The notes below the pieces were generated by a model. That model saw only the letters and a program-made list of their open reading frames with translations. It had not been told where the DNA came from and ran no database searches. A DNA stretch of 64,000 bases from Polyporus tsugae (Eukaryota > Basidiomycota > Agaricomycetes > Polyporales > Polyporaceae). The stretch covers positions 186,001 to 250,000 of the forward strand of contig JAHRBS010000002.1 in the NCBI GenBank assembly GCA_024305745.1, in the 5' to 3' direction. Each line of letters begins with the position of its first letter. Positions within the stretch are counted from its first letter, which is position 1. Both the position numbers and the translations under genes were made by a program. Below are positions 22,395 to 32,309 of this stretch, one piece after another.

Positions 22395-23337
22395 ATCCCA
22401 CTTGGTATTGTTCTGCTTGGTAAAGAACTGGACTTTGGAGATCTTTGTGGTCAAAGAGGGTCCCTTGTGTCGTTCAACGGCATTGTCGTTGATCCTTAGT
22501 GGCTGGGAGAAGTACTGTACACCGTCCTCGTCAATGTGTTGTTGCAATGTGGGAAGGAGGTCTCGGAGTGCGGAGATCATATGAGTTGTGGACAGAGACT
22601 CCATGAGCCAAGTGGCCACCTGGATACATTTGTTCTGGGCTGCTTGCGCTATGGCTAATGCTTTCTCTTTCTCGATCTTCGGGGCTCCAGATCAAGAGGT
22701 GTAGTTATAGAGGTTGATGTGGTAGACCGTCAACTTGGCGAAGGTGCAGTATAGGCCGATGAAGTCGGTGGAGTAGAGGATATTATAGGTGCGAGCATGA
22801 ACCTGGTCATGCAGATCTGGGTGAGTCAAGACCCAGCCGATCCAGTTGGCGATGGTTGCATTCTCGTCTTGTTCCTGTGAAACCCGTTCACGAGGGAGGT
22901 GGTTGTAGTTGATCACGGGGCGGTCGGTGATGAACTTGGGAGGCACTGGGAGGATGGGACGGTGAGTGTTGTGTCTGGCAAGGTGTTGGCCGCTTCGTCG
23001 GATGGGTCCCTGGGGGCATTCTCTGGTGTTGCGAGTGCGAGGCATGATCAAGTGTGCAGATATAGTAGGCTGGTAAGGCAGATGAGAGAATGGGGGGTTG
23101 AGGGTTGACTGGCCTTGACCGTTCTGTTTATATACTACCCCCTCTGACTGCGGGCAGTGGTTTACTGCACGCTTCACAGGGCTGTTCCACTGCATACTGC
23201 AAGAAGGCTATGTTCTGTGGTTCCTACATGGCTGTGCATATGTGTGTACTATGGTTACCACTATGTAGGGGACTTCCCATTGGGGAGAACCAGGTCCAAA
23301 TGAAGTTGATTTTCACCAGGATCTGGGTAGTGTCAGC

Positions 23338-23949
23338 TTAATCGTGGATGCGTCGGAATGGTGGGCAGTGGACAAATATGTATCTATATGGGATGAAAGT
23401 GCTGGTTCTCTCGAATCATTCGTACGCCCCTGGGTAGCATTCTTTGAGTTGGTCGTGGACTTTGTCACATACCCATTTAGGGTACCTGGCATGATCCATG
23501 AGGTCGTCGAGGGTGAGTTCATTTTTAAATTCATCTTTGGTGAACCATACAGTGTTGCTGTTGGTTCTGTCTGTGACTTGAATCGTGATGTATCCGGGTT
23601 AATACGCTGCGATGCAGTACATGTTGTGTGGAGTTGTTTAGTGATGGTGTGGAGACCGGGTAAATCTGTGGCAGATGGCGAGGTCGGGGGTGACTTTGTC
23701 GAGTTCTGGGTATGCATGGAATGGGACAAAGACATTGTCTTCTTGCAGGAGTTCGTAGGCGTTGGGAAAGTGTTGTTGTAGGAGGCCGTGTACAACGTCT
23801 CCGACAATGTGAGGTAGGTGCATGATGCATTCGAGGGTTTCGGCGTTGGCACACTTGTCGTATCCGTAGAACGTGAAGTAGTAGGCCCGAGTTGTTTGTG
23901 CCGTAAGTGGGACAGCAATGTCATAGTTGAAGAAGCGGATGATGGCCAT
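23338..23949 (-). pseudogene. Second post-pol ORF of element E, with an internal repeat
   Basis: This is a 204-codon frame (MAIIRFFNYDIAVPL…) with stops at 23638-23640 (TAA), 23599-23601 (TAA) and 23416-23418 (TGA). The two halves resemble each other: AYYFTFYGYDK…LHIVGDVV-type text followed by HFPNAYELLQEDNVFVPFHAY, against VWFTKDEF…KWVCDKVHDQLKECYPGAYE*FERTSTFIPYRYI. This suggests a duplicated domain of about 65 residues. No known family is recognised. It starts about 570 bp downstream of the membrane ORF; 23950-24520 holds no further recognised frame. Confidence 0.45.
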
Positions 23950-24520
23950 ACGGCTATTGGTTCTTTGTAATGGCTTGAATCATTACTGTCCTTTTCTATA
24001 TTCATTTGAAGTGGTGCGACCCTTTGTTCCTTCTATTTCCTTATACAGTTGTGGCAGTGTCGAAGTTCTCTTACTTCTGCAATGTTGCCTGTGTTCCTAG
24101 GCTTCTGTGATTGTCCGTGGGTTCTTCTCGAATGGTTCTTAATGCAGTACTGCACGCGTAGTTCATGCTATTTATACACCAATCCAAACTTCTTTTACTC
24201 TAAAGAAGGGGGAGCACCTGTTGAGGCGAGCCTTCGACCGGCGACGTTGGGAGTCACTGGCCATCAGATAGGGACTCGAGTTCGAGCCCTCGGTATACAC
24301 GAGGGGTCAACGGCAGCGCTGTTGCGGGGGGCTCGGTCGGGTCTCAGTGCTCAATTGCATGATGAAGTATAGTAATAAAGTTAAAAATAGAAATGGTGAA
24401 TAACACCAGGTTGAGGAGATAGGCGATGGCAATGCCTAGTGGCGGTGAGCGACGGTGTGAGGCGGTGAGATGTGATAGGGGTCTTACCAACAATGAGCAG
24501 AGTGTAAGCTGGCTGCTCGA

Positions 24521-24700
24521 CTAGGTCCCCCAATCCAATCCTGGTGTCTTTGCGAATACGCGGTTGGGGTGGTCACGGCTGTGCAGAGTGTGGTTGACTA
24601 TGCGTTTGGCGACGTCGTTGAGGATGATGGCAATGATGGCGAGAGTGATGGCCTGGAGGCCGAGGACTGCAAAGACAAAGAGGGCAAGGATGTAGAACAT
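24521..24700 (-). CDS. Small membrane ORF directly downstream of E integrase (59 residues)
   Basis: ATG at 24700 lies 17 bp after the integrase stop (TAA 24718-24720). The predicted protein starts MFYILALFVFAVLGLQAITL and continues AIIAIILND, giving one long or two short hydrophobic segments, and then a basic tail (VAKRIVNHTLHSRDHPNR). It is intact, unlike its neighbours. Position and hydrophobicity suggest a membrane-associated accessory protein. It may be chance or a remnant; no family is recognised. Confidence 0.4.
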   Translation of the reverse strand: MFYILALFVFAVLGLQAITLAIIAIILNDVAKRIVNHTLHSRDHPNRVFAKTPGLDWGT

Positions 24701-24717
24701 TGCCTCTGAGTCCTTCT

Positions 24718-24886
24718 TTACTTGAGGCAGTGCATCCTCTTATAGGTGTTGAGAATATCCTTTGCATTTTTGAGGTTCGCTTCCGGTTCCCAGGAGTTCT
24801 TGAAGGATTCCCATCCCTTCCAGGATACTAGGTACTGCCTTGTTTTCCGTTTACGGCCAGTCATTCGGTAATTAATGATTGCTTCT
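24718..24886 (-). pseudogene. C-terminal chromodomain part of E integrase
   Basis: On the minus strand this gives AIINYRMTGRKRKTRQYLVSW then KGWESFKNSWEPEANLKNAKDIL: a chromodomain with the aromatic/acidic pattern YLVSWKGW…SWEPEANL. It follows directly on the segment at 31358-31880 once D is removed. The target duplication CTTCT (24882-24886) belongs to this codon run. The chromodomain places E among the chromoviruses, whose chromodomains direct integration towards modified chromatin. Confidence 0.8.
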
Positions 24887-25332
24887 TGTTACAACTGAGC
24901 GTTGAGCAAGGATCAGGGATACGTACAAGATGAGCAGGAGCGCAGACGAGCACTTGTGCAGCAAGAGCGGAGCAAGGCTCAATGGTCAGGGCTGGAGACA
25001 AGATGTATTGAGTAAGTAGTTGTCTATGAGCAAAATACAGCGAGGCTTACCTGGAGACAAGAGGTCAAAACTGAGGTCTCCAGGCAGCAAAGTACAGGTC
25101 CTTATATACGTATAGAGGACAATGGGAACCCGGGGACAATAGGTAACTATGGACATGGGTGAACAATGGAAACAGAACAATAGCGACAATGGACAATAAG
25201 GAGCTATTGTGCTAGAGAACAAAGGACGAGATACAATGCAATGGAGGACAATAAGTACGACGTGAGAAGTAGATCGTCTGGAAAAGGAAACTGAGGTGCT
25301 GGTGGCAGGCGCCAAATAGAACATTCATGACA
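24887..25332 (-). repeat. 3' LTR of element D
   Basis: 446 bp, TGTTACAACTGAGC…ATTCATGACA on the plus strand. The direct-repeat partner is 30912-31357. The few differences between the copies suggest a fairly young insertion. Confidence 0.93.
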
Positions 25333-25364
25333 ATACCCCCCTCCTAAGGGTCGTGCCTTCACAA

Positions 25365-28300
25365 CTAAGTCTTCTTGAGAGGACCAGGCGCCCCTGCGTG
25401 CGTTGAATGGAATTTCTGTATGAGTTGCGGCGCGTTTGCAAGGTTTACTGCATCCTCCCAGCTGTTGTGTTCAGGGCCCCAACCCTTCCAGTGCACGAGG
25501 TACTGCAGTTTCTTCCACCGCCCATACCACCGCGACTCCAACACTTCCTCCACTTTGTACTCTTCCTCCCCCTCTACCTCAATTGCCGCTGGCTCTGCCG
25601 GGTGATGACCGGGGAGTCAACTCTCTTTGTGTGGAAGCAAGAGAGAGACGTGGAACACTGGATGGATTACAAGGTCCTTAGGGAGTCTAAGCTCGTAAGC
25701 TAGATTGCACACCCTGCGTATAACTAGATATGGGCCAGCGTACCGATCCACCAGTTTCCGAGAGACTCCAGGAACACAGAAGTTCCTTGTGTCAAGCCAC
25801 ACCTTCTGGCCTTCCTTGAACTCTGGAGCATCACGGACATACCAATCATAGTACTCCTTCATCCGCTCAGCTGCCAGAGTCAAGGCCGTGGTTGCATCCT
25901 CTTGCGCCTGTCACAACTCCTCTCGACATTCATCAGCTGCAGGCACCGCTGTAGGCAACATCGGAATATGGAACTGGGGTTCGTAGCTGTACATGAGGTA
26001 GAATGGCGAGTAACCCGTTGATGAGTGCTGGTGCAAGTTAAAGGCAAACTCTGCAATCGGCAGCCACTTGACCCAGTCATCGCGGCGCCGCGAGCAGAAC
26101 ATACAAAGGTACGCCTCTATCTCCTGGTTCCATCGTTCCGGTTGCCCATCCATCTGAGGGTGGTAGGCTGTGGACATTGCACTTTCTATGCCGAGTCCCT
26201 TGAGCATGGCACGAAAGAGCTTGCTTGAGAACTGGGGCCCATGATCAGAGATGATCTTCCGCGGCAGCCCGTGAAGATGAAAGTGTTCTCGGATGAAGTT
26301 GTCAGCAGCTCCTTCCGCGTTGATCTCCTCGGTGCAGGGAATAAGATGTATCATCTTTCCATGCCGATCAGCAATGAGCTGAAGTGCGTTGTACCCATCC
26401 ACCTCTGGAAGTCCAGTGATGAAGTTGCACGTCACAATCTGGCCCAGGCCATCGGGGATTTCGTTTGGTTGAAGAGGACCGTGCGGTTTGGCATGTGAGC
26501 CCTTGCTGCGGTGACAGGTGTCGCAGGTCTCAACGTAATCCTTAATGAACTTTGCCATGCCCGGCCACCAGTAGTTTCGCGTGACCAACTCCAATGTCTT
26601 TGACTGCCCAGGGTGTCCAGCAGGCGGGAGGTCATGGTGGATGTGTACAATTTCAGCACGTAGTGCATCGTCCTTGGGGACATAGACTTTGCCTCGGTAC
26701 AGTAGCAGGCCTTGCTCGCTGTTCCAGTCCACCAAGTCGTTCTGAAGATGCGCTGGTCCAAGCTTGTCCAGCTTACTGAGTGCCTCCACGATCTCCTGTT
26801 CGCGTTCTCCACACTCGTGGATACGCCGAAGCAGTGCCTTCTCTGGAACCACCAATAGGTGCCCTCTCTTGGCTGCCAATACCCGGAATTGTTCCGGTTG
26901 CAACAAGACTTGCCCGAGATTGTCATCTGCATCCTTGTGCTGGTGGTTGGGCCATCTCGACAGTGTATTGGCCCTACCATTGGACGTCCCAGGCTTGTGC
27001 GAGATGACAAAGTCAAATTGTGACAGATAGAGAGCCCATCGTGCCTGCCTGTATGTGAGGTTCTGTGCTGTGTGCCAATACTCGAGGTTCTTGTGGTCCG
27101 ACTGGATCTCTTGTGGTCCGACTGGATCTCGAACACACTGGGGGGACCCTTGAGGTAGTGACGCCAGGCTTGCAGGGCATGAACAATGGCGAGCATCTCC
27201 TTGTCGTAGATCTTGTAGTTGTGTTCAGCGTCGTTCATCGACTCGGAGTGAAAAGCGACGGGGTGCCATTTGCCATCTTCCCCCTCCTGAGACAGAACCG
27301 CACCTGTAGCGAAGCCAGATGCGTCGACTTCAATGCGGGTGTTGCGGTCTGGATCATAGATCATTAGGACAGGGCTTTTGGTGAAGCAATGCTTGAGCTC
27401 GTCAAAGGCAGACTGCTCTTCGTCTCCCCATTGCCATGGTGCATTGCCCGTGAGGCGATCCAAGGGTTTGCAGATGGCACTAAAGTCCTTTATGAACCGC
27501 CGATACAAGTTTGCGAAACTGCGGAACTTCCGTACGTCTGTGGCATTCTGAGGGACAGGCCAATCTGCAATACCCTTTACCTTCACCAGGTCCATCTCTA
27601 CGCAGTTCTCCGAGACAAGTACACCGAGGTATTCCACCTTAGGTTGTTTGAACTCGCACTTCTCTGGCTTGCAGAACAGGTCGTTCTCCTTAAGACATTT
27701 CAGGACCTTGTACACCAATGTGCGGTGTTCCTCAAGACTGTCGGTGAATATGAGGATGTCATTGAGGTAGATAGTGACTTTGCTGAGTATGATGAGGTCC
27801 TTGAAGATGTTGTTCATGAGCGCAGAGAATGTGCTGGGCGAATTGGCTAGCCCAAAGAACATGACGTTCGGTTCAAACAGCCCTCGGTTGGTCACGAAGG
27901 CGGCCTTCCACTCATCGCCAGCCTTAACCCACACGTTGTTGTACCCCCAGCAGATATCGAGCTTTGTGAAGTACTTGGCCTTCTTGAGTCGATCCATCAG
28001 ATCCGATACCAATGGTAGTGGGTAACGGTTCTTAATGGTGATCTCATTGAGTCACCAATAGTCCTGGACTGGACGTAAGCTACCATCCTTCTTCTTGACA
28101 AAGAAGAACGGCGACGACATCGGCGACTTCGACTCTTGAATATAGCCTTTGGCCAAGTCTCAGCGAGAAACTTGTCAAGCTCTCCTTGTTCGCTGGGCAA
28201 TAGGAGGTACACACGGGAATGGAACATCTTTGCATCCGGCACGAGCTCTATCGCATGATCATAGGGTCCGTGTTCTGGCAAATGTTCGGACGCCTCCTTC

Positions 28301-29151
28301 GAGAACACATGCAAGTATTTGTGATAGTGCTCGGGTACGATCTCTTTGACGGGGCGGATTTCCTTCTTCTGGTACTCTTGCTCAGCGAGTTGTTGTGAAT
28401 ATGTGTACGTCGCTGAAGCAAACAGTTGCGGAGCACCATAAAGGCGTTGTCCATCCTCCCACGCATTGAGAAGAGACATTTCAGTTCCATCCCACCGCAG
28501 CAGGAATCCTGGCGGCCAGGGCCTATCCTCCTCCTTCTCCTCGGTCATCACGGCCGCACACACCCTTCCAACCTTCCTAACCTTCTTTGCCCATTGAGGA
28601 CCACAGCGCGCCATAAGCTGTACCTCCGTATCATACGCTTTGGTCTCGACAGGTTCAGAGATTCTCTGGTTAGCTGGGCATGTCTCTGGACATCTCGACA
28701 GGCGCAGTGAGCCACGTTCCCAGTCTACTTCAGGGTTGTGCTCGCGTAGCCAGTCCAGGCCGATGATGACATCCTCTTCTCCTATATCCATCACTACAAA
28801 GACCACCTTCTCCCTGTGGTCTCCGATTGCCATATCCAACACGGCAACCTCTGTGATTGTACCATCACGGTTCTCTGAACCGTCGATGTTGTACAGAGGA
28901 ATTGGCCTTGCCAACTTCCTTGTTGTAACCCTATTCTGTTCTACGAATCGTTTATGTAGGAACTTAGTAGTAGCACCGCTATCTACCATAGCTACAATGT
29001 CCTTATGTCGCTGCTTGCCGATTAACCGTACCGGTATATGAAAGTGTTGACCATTGTGATTTACTTCATATACAAACGATGAACCCAGTACAGAAAATTG
29101 ACTATTACTACAGGAACCAGCACGCGCAGCGTCCAATGCAGTCCTAATCAA
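25365..29151 (-). pseudogene. Pol of element D (protease-RT-RNase H-integrase-chromodomain)
   Basis: The order from 29151 downwards is: protease with AMVDSGATTKFL; RT with LDICWGYNNV and NVMFFGLANSPSTF; RNase H with IEVDASGFATGAVL; integrase with the HHCC finger (IVHIHHDLPPAGHPGQ…CDTCHRS) and the D,D,E core (…ISDHGPQFSSKL…, YHPQMDGQPERWNQEIEAY); and a chromodomain (LQYLVHWKGWGPEHNSWED). The RT active site reads YLND instead of YxDD (Asn codon 27761-27763). Stops at TGA 28052-28054 and TGA 25911-25913, plus frame changes near 28060-28150 and about 27050-27120 (where CTTGTGGTCCGACTGGATCT is tandemly repeated), make it inactive. Confidence 0.85.
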
Positions 29152-30023
29152 AAACCCTCTTTCTTATCAACCACCGTAAGGGCGGCGATCTTTTCCTCCA
29201 TTGCCTTGAGCTGGGCCTTGAGTGTTGTGAGCTTGTTGGTACTGGATGAGGAAGAAGAGGCAGCCCGTTGGCCCTCGACCTTGGGCTTTGGGCAGCGGAA
29301 CATGGGATGTCCTTTCTCACCGCAGTTCCAGCACTCGCCCTCAAACTTCTTCTTGCCCGAACCAGAGGCGGCTGCCTTTTCACCCTTCTTCTTCCATCCA
29401 AATTGCTTCGGCCATTCCTCCTCATGTGCGGCAAGTTGCTGGTCCATCTGCAGCGTGACTTTCTGGATCTTGGCGAGGTCCGAGATGTTGTGCGCTGTGG
29501 TTGCAAAGGTGTCCTTGATCTTGTAAGGGAGTGCTGTGCGGTACCGTTTGCGCTTGTCCGCGTCACTGAACCTGGTGCGAGCAGCAATAGCATTGAACTG
29601 ACTGGTATAGTCCTTGACGGTGCCAAGCCGATGCGAAGCCTTGCAGAGTTTGGTGAGTTCTGCGACGGCCGCTTCCTCGTCGTCCGCAGCGCAGAAGTGT
29701 GCCTTGAATGACCCTTCAAAGGCCACAAAGTCTGACCACACAACATTGCCGCTGGCCACCGTGACGATGTATGGACCGGCCCATTTAGCAGCGCCACTGG
29801 TCAACTTGTTGAGGATTGTGATCCAGCGGATCTCGTGTGCAACACCTTGTGCCTCGAGAAGATCGTAGTAGATGCAGGCGTTAGCTACAAAGCGAAGCCC
29901 TTCCTGCGCGAGTTTTCCATCATACTCGCGAGGGGCAATTTGAAAGAGGAGTTTGGAGACATCAAAGGGAGCGGGTGTGGCCATGGTGGAAGCAGGCGAT
30001 GAGGGTGGAGAGGGACTTGGCAC
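29148..30023 (-). CDS. Gag of element D
   Basis: 291 codons from 30023 (a second Met, MATPAPFDVSKLL, lies 13 codons in). It has a Ty3-type capsid (WITILNKLTSGAAKWAGPY…, FKAHFCAADDEEAAVAELTKL) and a zinc knuckle CWNCGEKGHPMFRC (CX2CX4HX4C), then a Ser-rich linker and a coiled coil. The frame is intact and overlaps the start of pol by 4 bp, as expected for a -1/+1 or re-initiation arrangement. Confidence 0.85.
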   Translation of the reverse strand: MPSPSPPSSPASTMATPAPFDVSKLLFQIAPREYDGKLAQEGLRFVANACIYYDLLEAQGVAHEIRWITILNKLTSGAAKWAGPYIVTVASGNVVWSDFVAFEGSFKAHFCAADDEEAAVAELTKLCKASHRLGTVKDYTSQFNAIAARTRFSDADKRKRYRTALPYKIKDTFATTAHNISDLAKIQKVTLQMDQQLAAHEEEWPKQFGWKKKGEKAAASGSGKKKFEGECWNCGEKGHPMFRCPKPKVEGQRAASSSSSSTNKLTTLKAQLKAMEEKIAALTVVDKKEGF

Positions 30024-30911
30024 AGGGGAGGGGCTACTCGGGGTGTTAAGAACAACAGTTTGTTGTGGAGGGGTCCCTGCCAGAGAGGGTGTGGGTGGGG
30101 GGTTGGATGTTCATCGTGCAATACGGTCACTGGCTAGCGCAAGTGCTTGGCCAAGTGGAATGGATCCCAACGAGGGTGATCCGCTAGGAGTGGGCATACA
30201 ACTAGGAGCACGGCTAGGGGGACATATGCCTGGTCAGCTGATTGCAGCAGCAGAGGCTGCTCATGGAAGGTGGTTGGTGGGGACTCTGGGTCATGACTGG
30301 GTGATGAGATTGTTCTGCTCTGGGGCGGTTGAGACAAAACTGGGATATTGAGACCAGCTTTCCTCGTCCCAGTCAAAGGTGTTCGACCGGTTGGGGCAGG
30401 GTTGTTGTTCACAGATGTACCACCGTGAGTCTAACTCATTCCAATGCTGGTCTTCAACCGCGACAACGTGGAAGACGTGCCCGTATGTACTGCAGCTCGC
30501 CAGGTTGTTGGAACTCGCTTCCTATCCAAGGAACAGAGATGGCAGGTGCACAATCCAACACTGTCTGCTCAGCCTCCTCGGCCTATTGCTGTGTCTTAAC
30601 CACAAGGGACACGAGCCCGGGGGTGTCCTGCCTTGGCTTTGTTTCGCCGCCTTTCTCTAGCCTCCCACGCCGTGAGGTGGACCACTTCTGTCAGTGCCGG
30701 GGTCTTAGGTTAGGAGCTTTCCGTGCACTGTACCACTGAAAGTGGCAAGCCTCGAGTTGAATCAAGACCACATCCGATGGTGTGACTAGAGCGCGCACTA
30801 CGCTAGGCCAACACAGAGGGTCTGAGTGCGTACCGTACGAGGGGAATGATAAATGTGTGTAAACTCCTGGACGAAAAGTGTGCTAGTGCTTGTGGAGAAG
30901 TTTTGACCTAA

Positions 30912-31357
30912 TGTTACAACTGAGCGTTGAGCAAGGATCAGGGATACGTACAAGATGAGCAGGAGCGCAGACGAGCACTTGTGCAGCAAGAGCGGAGCAA
31001 GGCTCAATGGTCAGGGCTGGAGACAAGATGTATTGAGTAAGTAGTTGTCTATGAGCAAAATACAGCGAGGCTTACCTGGAGACAAGAGGTCAAAACTGAG
31101 GTCTCCAGGCAGCAAAGTACAGGTCCTTATATACGTATAGAGGACAATGGGAACCCGGGGACAATAGGTAACTATGGACATGGGTGAACAATGGAAACAG
31201 AACAATAGCGACAATGGACAATAAGGAGCTATTGTGCTAGAGAACAAAGGACGAGATACAATGCAACAAAGAACAATAAGTACGACGTGAGAAGTAGATC
31301 GTCCGGAAAAAGAAACTGAGGCGCTGGTGGCAGGCACCAAATAGAACATTCATGACA
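30912..31357 (-). repeat. 5' LTR of element D
   Basis: 446 bp, same sequence as 24887-25332 with few changes. Its promoter side contains TATATACGTATAG (about 31129-31141). The 11-mer matching the primer site lies at 31087-31097. Confidence 0.93.
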
Positions 31358-31362
31358 CTTCT

Positions 31363-31880
31363 ACTTTGTGTTCTTCCTCTCCTTTGATCATATCCGGTGG
31401 TGGTCAAGGAAGGTCCGGTCCGTGTTCCTTGGTGGTGTGATATGGCATCAGTAAGGCGGCATGGAACATGGGATATATCTTCCATTTCTTCGTGAGGTTT
31501 AGTTTGAAGGTGACCAGACCTAATACCTCTGCAATGGTAAAGGGTCCTTCCCATTTAGGGGCTAACTTTCGGTATGGATATAGCAATCTGAGGTTTGTTG
31601 ATTCAAGAAGTACTTTGTCGCCTTTCTTGAAGTTCAAGGGTTTTCCCAAGGTGTGTTGGGCCATTGTGAGGGCCGCTTGTGCATGCAATGCAATGGTGTT
31701 CTTTCAGTTCTGTTGAAGCTCTGTGAGTTGTTCCTCTGTGGTCGGATGCTTTAGTTTGGTTTGGATGGTTCCTATTGCTTCCGGCTGATATCCATATGGA
31801 AGTTCAAATGGGGATTTGCCCATTGAGCAATGAGTCCGTTGATTGTGCGCAAATGCCCAGGCTGGTAGGAAGTCAGACCA
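31363..31880 (-). pseudogene. Middle segment of E integrase, between insertions D and C
   Basis: On the minus strand this continues the integrase core cut by C: SDFLPAWAFAHNQRTHCSMG (the AYN-like helix region), then KSPFELPYGYQPEAIG, a TGA at 31704-31706, the GPF-type C-terminal domain (KGDKVLLESTNL…KWEGPFTIAEVLG…YPMFHAALLMPY) and EEHKVE, where D interrupts. A second stop, TGA, is at 31404-31406. Confidence 0.85.
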
Positions 31881-32298
31881 TGTCACAGCCGAATGACTAT
31901 GCCACAAAACAAACAAAAGGGGAGGCTCACTGATGGAGACACACAGAGGGTGGCAACAGAAGTAGAGGATAGATTGGCCTAGACTAGAAGGCAGAGGATG
32001 GCAGGGGCTGTTAAGCTGCCTACAGATGATGGGGGAATGAACAAGAGACAGAATCTAAGGTCTCTGAGCCCACATCACAGCCCTTATATACTATACATGA
32101 CAGGTGCACAGACCACCTGGCTTCAGAGCGGGCTTGGGTACTGATGGCAGGTGAGCCAGTCCAAAAGGAGAACAAAGAGGTAAGTACTATTACATAATGA
32201 TGACCAGTGTCCAGGCTAGAGTCCGGAAATGGGTGAACCTGGGGTTAGGGTTGGTGGCTGTGACTGCGGTACCAAACGTGGCGCGAAAAACCATGACA
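31881..32298 (-). repeat. 3' LTR of element C
   Basis: 418 bp. It matches 38454-38871 with only scattered differences (for example GAGCGGGC against GGGCAGGC), which supports a fairly recent insertion. TATATACTATACATG near 32092 is a candidate TATA region. Confidence 0.93.
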
Positions 32299-32309
32299 CT
32301 ACCCCCTCC

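Larger units (their letters stand above)
16361..23045 (-). pseudogene. Last ORF of element E (about 826 codons), runs into the 3' LTR; split by the hAT
   Basis: The segments are 22403-23045 and 16361-18195 (minus), joined without frame change once the hAT and one TSD are removed. It starts MPRTRNTRECPQG. The middle is rich in Pro/Ser/Asp and contains an NKENIPP motif and a serine-rich run. The distal part (WRYVAQLTDSTIIIHKDQFP…) looks globular. The frame passes through the polypurine tract, enters the LTR and ends after a hydrophobic helix (YKIALVAIFLYILRLLELL) at TAG 16361-16363. Three nonsense codons interrupt it: TGA 22692-22694, TAG 16997-16999 and TGA 16976-16978. The family is not recognised. 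Its position after pol and its C-terminal membrane helix suggest an envelope-like or second structural protein, but this is inference. Confidence 0.55.
24887..31357 (-). mobile_element. Element D: complete Ty3/gypsy chromovirus (6471 bp) inserted in E
   Basis: The two 446-bp LTRs (24887-25332 and 30912-31357) are nearly identical. The TSD is CTTCT (24882-24886 and 31358-31362). On the minus strand the order is leader (30024-30911, no clear gene), gag, protease, RT, RNase H, integrase, chromodomain, polypurine-like tract (CTTAGGAGGGGGGTAT in the minus sense) and 3' LTR. At the primer site, AGTTTTGACCT (30899-30909) is the exact reverse complement of an 11-mer inside the LTR (31087-31097), again fitting self-priming. 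Confidence 0.95.

Noticed and set aside
24230..24340. tRNA-like text (GAGTTCGAGCCC) in element E
   Set aside because: No acceptor stem, D-arm or anticodon arm can be paired around it; the B-box likeness is chance.
16746..24717. E's post-pol ORFs as a separate non-autonomous element
   Set aside because: No second LTR lies between integrase and these ORFs, and all are on the same strand leading to one polypurine tract and LTR.
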